A DNA stretch of 22,095 nucleotides, taken from the NCBI GenBank assembly GCA_030629105.1, contig DAOVPS010000026.1, forward strand, positions 1-22,095. The letters are read 5' to 3'. The position numbers and the translations under genes were made by a program. The DNA is from JABLTI01 sp030629105. Lineage in GTDB: Archaea; Asgardarchaeota; Heimdallarchaeia; JABLTI01. A model generated the notes under the pieces. It was not told the origin of the DNA and searched no databases. It worked only from the letters and a program-made list of their open reading frames with translations. Positions 14,278 through 20,160 of this stretch are shown here, piece by piece; the first letter of the stretch is position 1, and every line of letters starts with the position of its first letter.

Positions 14278-15774
14278 TCATTTCTTTACTCGTTTGACTA
14301 ATGTACTAACTATTTTCTTAAGAGGAACGATTTCCTGGTCACCGGAAATAATGTTTCTTAGTGTTACTGCATCATTTGCTAAATCCTTGTTTCCAACAAT
14401 GATCATCCATTCAACATTGCTTTTCTCTGCATTTTCGAAATGTCTTTTTAGTTTCCAATCAAATGGATTGAATATAGTTTTTAGTCCTTCAACCCGTAAT
14501 TGATCTGATAGTTTTGTGATAACTGATAAGTCTTCAAGTTTTATCGGTGCAATGTACACATCACAGATTTCTTGCTCGGGATATTTTACCTTGAATTCAT
14601 CCATTAATTCCATAAGAACCGTTTCACCGAAACCAAAACCTGTACCTGTCAATGGTTGCCCACCAAGTATAGCTACTAAGTCTGCGTATCGTCCTCCTCC
14701 AGCTATTGCACGAGGAAGGACTCCTTCTCTACTCCATGCCTCAAAAACTATCCCTGTATAATAGTCTAAACCGCGTGCGAGACTACCATCATAGAGAACA
14801 TAATCTGTTATGCCGAAGTTTTTTAGTAGTGAAGCAAGTTCTTCGAGATTCTTCAGTATTTCATTTATGTTTTCGAGTTTTGTAAGTTTCTTTACTTGCT
14901 TCAAGAAATTACTCGGAATAGCTCTTATTTCGGATAAATTAAATAGAATATCTAATTGGTCTTTACTTAGTTTCAATTCCTTTAAGGCATCTTTAAATGA
15001 ACTCTCGATTAAGATAGAAATATTGTCTACCACATCTTCAACATCTTTTATTTGAGGAATTATTTCATAGATAGTATTCAGTGAGTTTATATTTTGTCTA
15101 ATCTTTAATGCCAGGTCATTTGCTTGGTCATTAGGGAACTTATTTTTTAATTTCTTAAAGATGGATTCTTGGAATAATTTGCTCTTTCGATCAAAAACTC
15201 GAAATACTGAGAGAAAATCAGTTACTCCTATTGATTCCATGAATTGTTGCATAAAACTTCTGTCATTAATGTAGACAACAAATTGCTTCTTGGATAATCC
15301 ACATTCAGCAATTATTTTCGTAAGAATTGTAATTATTTCTGCATCGGCATAAATATCATCCATTCCAAGTATGTCGATATTATACTGCCAGAATTCTTTG
15401 ACTCTTCCTCTTTGAAGCGTTTCATCTCTGTAGCACCGAGGTACACAGAACCATCTGATGGGTTTTGTATAGTACTGTTGTCGTTCCGCAAGCATTCTTG
15501 TAAGAGTTGGTGTTAATTCAGGAATCAATACCAACTTCTGCCCACTTCTACTTGTAATTTTGAATGTTTCTCCAACGATTTCGTCTCCCGATTTTAGTTC
15601 ATATAATTTACGTAGTTCTACTGCTGGAGTTTGATATTCCACATACCCAAATTCACGTGAAATTCGTCTCATTGTTCCTAGTACAAAATCAACTTTTGCA
15701 TATTCTTCTGGAAAGAAATCTCTGAAACCGGATGGTTTTCCTATCTTCACTTTTTTTGTTTCTTCTTCAGTCAT
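14278..15774 (-). CDS. hisS: Histidyl-tRNA synthetase
   Basis: About 498 residues, class II aminoacyl-tRNA synthetase that charges tRNA-His. Near the N-terminus K-P-S-G-F-R-D-F-F-P-E-E is motif 1-like. CYRDETLQRGRVKEFWQYN is motif 2, with the R-D-E and G-R residues that contact ATP and the acceptor end. LARGLDYYTGIVFEA is the histidine-specific HisA motif. GGGRYADL and GTGFGFGETVLM form the histidine pocket and motif 3. From about residue 400 the anticodon-binding domain follows (DVYIAPI...). The helical insertion between motif 2 and HisA is long, as in archaeal and eukaryotic enzymes. ATG at 15774 has GAGGTG six bases upstream and is preferred over GTG at 15783, which lies inside that site. 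A tRNA-His gene lies about 4 kb away at 19641. Confidence 0.95.
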   Translation of the reverse strand: MTEEETKKVKIGKPSGFRDFFPEEYAKVDFVLGTMRRISREFGYVEYQTPAVELRKLYELKSGDEIVGETFKITSRSGQKLVLIPELTPTLTRMLAERQQYYTKPIRWFCVPRCYRDETLQRGRVKEFWQYNIDILGMDDIYADAEIITILTKIIAECGLSKKQFVVYINDRSFMQQFMESIGVTDFLSVFRVFDRKSKLFQESIFKKLKNKFPNDQANDLALKIRQNINSLNTIYEIIPQIKDVEDVVDNISILIESSFKDALKELKLSKDQLDILFNLSEIRAIPSNFLKQVKKLTKLENINEILKNLEELASLLKNFGITDYVLYDGSLARGLDYYTGIVFEAWSREGVLPRAIAGGGRYADLVAILGGQPLTGTGFGFGETVLMELMDEFKVKYPEQEICDVYIAPIKLEDLSVITKLSDQLRVEGLKTIFNPFDWKLKRHFENAEKSNVEWMIIVGNKDLANDAVTLRNIISGDQEIVPLKKIVSTLVKRVKK

Positions 15775-15871
15775 TTGAGACACCTCAAAATTACTTGTAT
15801 CATTCTATTCTTTTTCCTTTGAGATTCAAAAAATTTCCTCAAAAGAAATGGCTTAGAAGTGGGATTTAACC

Positions 15872-15883
15872 TTATATAAAATA
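15872..15883 (+). promoter_or_regulatory. Strong orphan TATA box in the hisS/RING-like intergenic region
   Basis: TTATATAAAATA is the best TATA match in the intergenic region (15775-16058), but no gene starts at the expected distance on the plus strand. The only ATG (15926) stops after four codons. It may drive a short RNA, a long leader of the 16059 gene, or, since the core is palindromic, hisS on the minus strand. The rest of the region holds no open frame I can support. Confidence 0.35.
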
Positions 15884-15919
15884 GACTTATTGCATATTTT
15901 CTTTTAGTGAACATTATCC

Positions 15920-15930
15920 CACATTATGAG
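15920..15930 (+). repeat. 11-bp direct repeat of the start region of the 16059 gene
   Basis: CACATTATGAG occurs here and again at 16054-16064, where it contains the start codon of the RING-like gene. Each copy follows a TATA box. It may be the relic of a duplicated promoter/start region, or chance. Confidence 0.3.
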
Positions 15931-16023
15931 TTGCACCTAGAGAGAAAGCAAAGACAACAATATTTAATGTTTTCTATGAAAAGTAATTCCTCTGTGGGTC
16001 TTATTTTTTGATATCCGATAACG

Positions 16024-16031
16024 CTATATTT
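16024..16031 (+). promoter_or_regulatory. TATA box for the RING-like membrane gene
   Basis: CTATATTTTT is centred about 31 bases before ATG 16059, with no ribosome binding site between, which fits a leaderless transcript. Confidence 0.5.
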
Positions 16032-16058
16032 TTGTAATTGATTTTTCTATTACACATT

Positions 16059-16571
16059 ATGAGCAAACAGACTGGAAGTTTCAAGTTCTTTATTATCATG
16101 GCTTTTGTCGTCTTAGTGTTTTTTGGTGGGTTTTCATTATTCGGTTATTTTGCTGGTAGCATGTTCATGTTTTACTTCATACTTGGTTTTGCAGTGGTAG
16201 CTTTTCTTATGATGATTCTCATGGCATTTATGATGAGGTTAAAAGGTAAACAAGATTGGGGGAAAGACAGAGAAGAGATTCACTCAAGATTAGCTACTTA
16301 TACTCCTGAAAAATCAGATGGTGAAATCAAAGATTTTGCACAACCTCGAGTCCAATCATCTTCAGGTAGATACCGTATTGATGCTTATGTGATAACAAAT
16401 CCCCCTTCTAATGAATTATGTAGAATTTCAAAACTCCCACTCAGAACAGATCAGGATGTTTTACAGTGTCCCTCTTGCGAATCCTATTTCATTAAGAATT
16501 ACTTAGAGGATTGGCTTAGAGAGAACGATGTTTGTCCAGTTTGCAAATTCAAACTCAAAATCACTGTTTAG
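16059..16571 (+). CDS. Membrane-anchored RING-like zinc-finger protein
   Basis: 170 residues. Two adjacent hydrophobic helices (about 9-31 and 36-58) form a hairpin anchor, followed by basic R-L-K-G-K, which puts the remaining 110 residues in the cytoplasm. The C-terminal 50 residues read like a RING: C121-R-I-S, then V-L-Q-C137-P-S-C140, Y-F, Y-L-E-D-W-L-R-E-N-D, and C159-P-V-C162. The W-L...C-P-V-C end is the hallmark E2-contact side of RING E3 ligases, but only five of eight ligands are present, so it may be a one-zinc treble-clef derivative. It resembles the zinc finger of the gene at 13791. ATG 16059 is chosen over an in-frame TTG at 16038 because of the TATA spacing. A ubiquitin-ligase role at the membrane is an inference that fits the Vps23-like gene in the window. 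Confidence 0.78.
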   Translation: MSKQTGSFKFFIIMAFVVLVFFGGFSLFGYFAGSMFMFYFILGFAVVAFLMMILMAFMMRLKGKQDWGKDREEIHSRLATYTPEKSDGEIKDFAQPRVQSSSGRYRIDAYVITNPPSNELCRISKLPLRTDQDVLQCPSCESYFIKNYLEDWLRENDVCPVCKFKLKITV

Positions 16572-16592
16572 GTAAAAATAAAAACAGAAAGA

Positions 16593-16611
16593 GAATGGGA
16601 ACATCCCATTC
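16593..16611 (-). terminator. Terminator of the first ammonia-lyase, between convergent genes
   Basis: GAATGGGA and TCCCATTC form a perfect 8-bp stem with a 3-base loop. On the minus strand it is followed by a T-rich tract (CTTTCTGTTTTTATTTTTACC). It may also end the RING-like gene on the plus strand. Confidence 0.7.
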
Positions 16612-16618
16612 ATATAGC

Positions 16619-18142
16619 TTAATCTAAACTTCCAACTTCTTTCTCGACTTCTTCAAGGATTTCGCAAGATTTGACAAGCGCTTTCATTGCGTTATGATCA
16701 TCGAATAATGGTCGGTCTTCGTCTAGAAAATCAACATGTTTACGAATTACTTCTTTAGCTTTGGTTACGCCTTTTCCGAATTTGAATTCTCTGAAATCTA
16801 ATGCTTGTGCAGCAGCCATAAACTCAATGCCAAGAACACCATAAGCATTATCCATTATTTGGTTGTTCTTCAAAGCAGTGTTCATACCCATTGAAACAAA
16901 ATCCTCTTGATCCGCAGCAGCAGGAATTGATTGAATGCTAGCAGGCATGGAGAGAATTCGCATTTCAACGATTTGCATACAAGCTGTATATTGACTTAGC
17001 ATTAAACCAGACATCAAACCTGCACCTTTTGTTAAAAATGGTGGTAGACCAATACTTAGAGCTGGATGATTCAATCGGTTCATTCGACGTTCAGACATTA
17101 CGCAAACCATGGTTATAGCTGCTCCCGCAATATCCATTGGTAGAGAAACAGGAGTTCCTTGGAAATTAGCTCCAGTTAACGTTAACTTTTCTTTGGTGAA
17201 GAAGACAGGATTATCACCTACACCATTAAGCTCAATTTCTACTTGTGATCGAGCCCAAGCAAGTGCATCATGAGCAGCACCTATCACTTGAGGTGCAGAG
17301 CGCATTGAGTAAGCATCTTGAACTTTTACTTTCAATTTGCCTTCATACAAGTCTCCACCTTTGAAAAGCTTAGAAAGTGCTTTTGAGCATCTAATTGCTC
17401 CAGCGAAACCCCTAATTTCGTGTAGTTTTGGAGTATAAGGTTTCATATTACCCATTAAGGCTTCAATCGTCATTGCACAAGCAATTTCAGCTTGCTTCAA
17501 GAAATTTAAAGCATCATAAAGCCAAAGAGCACTCATACCTGTAAGGAAATTGGAACCATTAATAGCCGCTAAACCATCCCTAGGTTCTAAGCCAGGAACT
17601 TTAATGCCTGCTTTTTCCATAGCTTCTTTACCAGGTATTAATTTACCTTTATAATAGGCTCGTCCTTCACCCATAAGCAGTAAAGCAATGTGTGACATAG
17701 AGCACAAGTCCCCAGAAGCACCAACAGAACCTTTTTCCATTACTTCCGGAGTAACTCCTTTATTCAACATCTCAACATATGTTTCAGCAATAATCACTCT
17801 ATTACCAGAATAACCTTGTGTAAGAACATTTAGGCGGCCTAACATAGCAGCACGAACATGTTCAATAGGGGCTGCATCGCCAATGCCTGCAGCATGATTG
17901 TAAATTAAGTATTTCTGGAACAACAAGGTTTCCTCTTCATTGAAGAATGTTTCAGAGAATTCTCCAATCCCTGTAGTTATTCCATACATAACCTCTCTTG
18001 CTTTTATTTTCTCTTCAAGCATATCTCTGCATGCTTGCATCTTTTTTATTGCATCTGGATGCAATTCGACTTTCTCGTTGTGACGTGCGACCTTTACAAC
18101 ATCTTCAATTGTTAGTCCTTCACCTTTAATCACATATGTCAT
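16619..18142 (-). CDS. MIO-type aromatic amino acid ammonia-lyase (histidine ammonia-lyase family)
   Basis: 507 residues, the usual length for HutH. Y53 in MYGITTGIG is the catalytic base region. H83 in YNHAAGIG is a substrate-selectivity position typical of HAL/TAL. GSVGASGDL carries A142-S143-G144, which cyclises to the MIO cofactor and sits at the same residue numbers as in bacterial HAL. VQDAYSMRSAPQVIGAA, GVGDNP, SERRMNRL and Q-E-D-F-V-S-M complete the active site. The reaction is non-oxidative removal of ammonia, for example histidine to urocanate. Several pocket residues differ from canonical HAL (NGSNF rather than NGTQ, D-L-C-S-M-S after MIO, D-F rather than D-H in the E-D motif), so tyrosine, phenylalanine or another substrate is possible. 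GAGG lies eight bases before the ATG. The loop before VQDAYS is of normal length, unlike in the lyase at 20150. Confidence 0.92.
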   Translation of the reverse strand: MTYVIKGEGLTIEDVVKVARHNEKVELHPDAIKKMQACRDMLEEKIKAREVMYGITTGIGEFSETFFNEEETLLFQKYLIYNHAAGIGDAAPIEHVRAAMLGRLNVLTQGYSGNRVIIAETYVEMLNKGVTPEVMEKGSVGASGDLCSMSHIALLLMGEGRAYYKGKLIPGKEAMEKAGIKVPGLEPRDGLAAINGSNFLTGMSALWLYDALNFLKQAEIACAMTIEALMGNMKPYTPKLHEIRGFAGAIRCSKALSKLFKGGDLYEGKLKVKVQDAYSMRSAPQVIGAAHDALAWARSQVEIELNGVGDNPVFFTKEKLTLTGANFQGTPVSLPMDIAGAAITMVCVMSERRMNRLNHPALSIGLPPFLTKGAGLMSGLMLSQYTACMQIVEMRILSMPASIQSIPAAADQEDFVSMGMNTALKNNQIMDNAYGVLGIEFMAAAQALDFREFKFGKGVTKAKEVIRKHVDFLDEDRPLFDDHNAMKALVKSCEILEEVEKEVGSLD

Positions 18143-18317
18143 ATTTTAGCCTCTTAAATGAATAACTAGCTTCAATAATACATCAGTTTAAAATTTTTGT
18201 CTAACATTACGATAAATGAAGGAGTTTACTGTAAGTAAATAGTATTTCTTGTAGACATTATTTTAATTAAATTAGACTTGGGAATATCCTTAAGAGCTAA
18301 TCTCAGAGAAAGCGGTT

Positions 18318-18899
18318 ATGAATAATAAAAATGCATATTTATTCCTCTATGATCAGTTTGTAGATTTTGAGGTTATTCAAGCTTTATTGCTCCTAAGAGA
18401 CAATTATAATCTTACAACAGTTGGTTTTCAAAAGGGATTAGTTGACTCATTTAGCAATTTAAAAGTGGAAGCTTCTGTGGCTATTGAAGATGTCAATATT
18501 GGTGATGTAGATGTTTTCATTATTCCCGGTGGAGAACCGAAAGATTTCATCAGAAATGAAAAATATACCAAGAAAATCCAGAATCTTAATGACAAGCTTA
18601 TTGCTTTAGCTAAAAACGAAAAAATTATTGCTGCTATCTGTGGTGGTCCAACTTTTCTTGCGAATGCTGGAATTCTAGATGGGAATAATTGTACTGCTTC
18701 TATCGATAATGAAGGAGAGGAGAAATTCTACGAAAAAAGCACTTTCAAAGATACTGACTATGTTCTCGATAAGAACATCTTGACTGCACAAGGTCATGCA
18801 TTTACTGATTTTGCAGTTCAATTAGCAAAATTATGTGGTGTCCTGAAAACAGATGAGGAAGTAGAGCAAACAAGAAATTGGTTGAGAAATATTGAATAG
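18318..18899 (+). CDS. DJ-1/PfpI-family protein
   Basis: 193 residues, class I glutamine amidotransferase-like fold. E18 in FEVIQALLLL and C108 in the nucleophile elbow AAICGGPTFLA are the conserved Glu-Cys pair of DJ-1/YajL/PfpI proteins. LTAQGHAFTDFAVQLA near the C-terminus supplies the third strand-helix unit and a His. DVDVFIIPGGEP marks the family's glycine loop. Members include glyoxalase III/deglycase-type and chaperone-like oxidative stress proteins; the sequence alone does not choose among them. It is a single gene between the divergent first lyase and the convergent DinB-like gene. The A/T-rich TTTTAATTAAATT near 18258-18270 could serve as TATA box. Confidence 0.9.
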   Translation: MNNKNAYLFLYDQFVDFEVIQALLLLRDNYNLTTVGFQKGLVDSFSNLKVEASVAIEDVNIGDVDVFIIPGGEPKDFIRNEKYTKKIQNLNDKLIALAKNEKIIAAICGGPTFLANAGILDGNNCTASIDNEGEEKFYEKSTFKDTDYVLDKNILTAQGHAFTDFAVQLAKLCGVLKTDEEVEQTRNWLRNIE

Positions 18900-18905
18900 A
18901 AAAAG

Positions 18906-18958
18906 AATAGTAAAAGTGTAGATGCTACAGAAGGAACTATAGTCTCACTTACTATTCA
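18906..18958. terminator. Long-stem inverted repeat between convergent genes
   Basis: GAATAGTA(AA)AAGTG at 18906-18919 pairs with CACTTACTATTC at 18947-18958 (12 bp with a 2-base bulge, 27-base loop). It covers the 3' ends of the DJ-1-like (plus) and DinB-like (minus) genes, so probably a shared 3'-end signal. Confidence 0.5.
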
Positions 18959-19538
18959 AACGTCTTAAATGTGAATCCCAAAATAGTACATTCCGAAGGA
19001 TTTTATTTCCATGCTCTAAGGTATGTTGAATTGATTTTGTTATAATGAATTCTATTGTAACATTACCCCAATTTGTATTTGGTCGCTTCTCAGTCCACTG
19101 AGCTTCTGTAATTTTATTTAGTATGTCAATTTGTTTCTTACGAACTACATGAAATCTATCGAGTAGAGTTTGTAGGGAAAGTTCATTCATCAATGCTTCT
19201 TGATATGCATTTTTCTCTCCACCACATCTACGTTTCATTTGTTCCGATTCCTCTAACCACAAAGTCAAATTTGGCAAAGCAGCAGACTCTTCATAATGTA
19301 ATAAATGAAATAAAATTTGATAGGCGGACCAAGAACCGAAATATCTTTTCACATTTTCCGACGCGTTTGGATGAGTACTATGGGGTGGTTCCTCCAATAA
19401 TCGTTCATCAGGCACTGATTTCATTGCCCAATCAATAATCTTAGCAGTTTCTCCTAGTTGTCTTGCTAATAGATCCTTAGAATTTTCTTTAGATATTTTT
19501 GATGGACACGGATTTTTAGTTTTCTCTTCTTGAATCAT
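18945..19538 (-). CDS. DinB-like four-helix-bundle metalloprotein
   Basis: 197 residues. The fold is four long helices with the DinB metal triad: H78 in SAYQILFHLLHYEES and H172-x3-H176 in SIQHTLEHGNKIL. A helix starting LLARQLGETAKIIDWAM opens the bundle. Family members bind a divalent metal and include thiol-dependent S-transferases and damage-inducible proteins. The activity here is unknown. It has a polar N-terminal extension of about 20 residues with one Cys. It is convergent with the DJ-1-like gene. The shared theme of oxidative or thiol stress is suggestive only. Confidence 0.82.
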   Translation of the reverse strand: MIQEEKTKNPCPSKISKENSKDLLARQLGETAKIIDWAMKSVPDERLLEEPPHSTHPNASENVKRYFGSWSAYQILFHLLHYEESAALPNLTLWLEESEQMKRRCGGEKNAYQEALMNELSLQTLLDRFHVVRKKQIDILNKITEAQWTEKRPNTNWGNVTIEFIITKSIQHTLEHGNKILRNVLFWDSHLRRLNSK

Positions 19539-19640
19539 AATTAAAACCTAGCATATATGAAAAAAAATTCATATAAAAGAATATTCATATGTCTATGATT
19601 GTTCGGATATTTTCAGAAGAAAAAATGGGAATATAGAAAA

Positions 19641-19714
19641 TGGTGCCAGGAGAGAGAATTGAACTCTCGGCTAAGCATCCACAGTGCCTAATGTTACCAT
19701 TACACCATCCCGGC
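19641..19714 (-). tRNA. tRNA-His (anticodon GUG), CCA encoded
   Basis: The minus strand folds into a full cloverleaf of 74 bases. The acceptor stem is GCCGGGA/TCCTGGC (one G-U). U8 is conserved. The D stem is GTGT/ACAT with loop AATGGTA. The anticodon stem is AGGCA/TGCTT with loop CTGTGGA, so the anticodon is GUG for histidine. The variable loop is four bases. The T stem is GAGAG/CTCTC with loop TTCAATT. The discriminator is A73 and CCA is encoded. The base before G1 is A. Archaeal tRNA-His genes usually carry an encoded G-1 paired to C73; neither is seen here. There is no intron. HisRS is encoded in the same window. Confidence 0.93.
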
Positions 19715-19737
19715 TATGTTGAGCATTTCATAACTGG

Positions 19738-19752
19738 TTAATAAAATTTATT
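19738..19752 (-). promoter_or_regulatory. Promoter of tRNA-His
   Basis: AATAAATTTTATTAA on the minus strand lies 24-38 bases upstream of the tRNA 5' end, the spacing of an archaeal TATA box. Confidence 0.5.
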
Positions 19753-19759
19753 GAAGATA

Positions 19760-19779
19760 TCTATTTTAATGAAAATAGA
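19760..19779. promoter_or_regulatory. 8-bp inverted repeat between tRNA-His and the PRC-barrel gene
   Basis: TCTATTTT and AAAATAGA flank a 4-base loop, 24 bases before the PRC-barrel start and just upstream of the divergent tRNA promoter. It could be an operator or may include the plus-strand TATA box (TATTTTAA). Confidence 0.35.
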
Positions 19780-19803
19780 CAACTAATGTGTTGGGGATAA
19801 TAA

Positions 19804-20160
19804 ATGAAGTATTCTGAACTTGAAAACATGCTAATCATAGACAAAAACGGAGAAAAAATAGGGAAGATTATACGTATCGATATGCTATCTTCAATAGGTG
19901 ATGATGAAGGAGATTATTTTGCGATAATTCAGATTCATCATCTCATTAGAAGAAACCATCATTTTCCAATACCATTAAACACCCTTGTACTTACTAGAGT
20001 TCAAGAAAATACCTTGCGATTGGATATGATTAAAAAAGAATTTTCAAAAATTGTTAAGCAATATGATACAGAACGAAAACTCAAAGCGAAAAATGCAGAT
20101 TTAGCAAAAGCTTCTGATATCAATAAAGCCATAGCCCTTTCTGCTTGGGCTAGGTATTGA
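19804..20160 (+). CDS. PRC-barrel domain protein
   Basis: 118 residues. Residues 3-80 match the PRC-barrel pattern: M-L-I-I-D-K-N-G-E-K-I-G-K-I-I-R-I-D, then a strand FAIIQIHH, PIPLNTLVL and a closing L-R-L-D strand. The last 40 residues are a charged helix (K-Q-Y-D-T-E-R-K-L-K-A-K). PRC-barrel proteins take part in RNA processing (RimM-like) and, in archaea, in cell division (CdpB-type); which applies here cannot be read from sequence. The 3' end overlaps the convergent rubredoxin-containing lyase gene by 11 bases. Confidence 0.78.
   Translation: MKYSELENMLIIDKNGEKIGKIIRIDMLSSIGDDEGDYFAIIQIHHLIRRNHHFPIPLNTLVLTRVQENTLRLDMIKKEFSKIVKQYDTERKLKAKNADLAKASDINKAIALSAWARY

Noticed and set aside
15926..15940. 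Small coding gene downstream of the strong TATA box at 15872
   Set aside because: The ATG there reads M-S-C-T and then a stop.
19641..19715. Alternative tRNA-His register with the first G as G-1 paired to C
   Set aside because: It would put G at position 8 instead of conserved U and break the last acceptor pair (T against C). The register with A73 keeps all arms intact.
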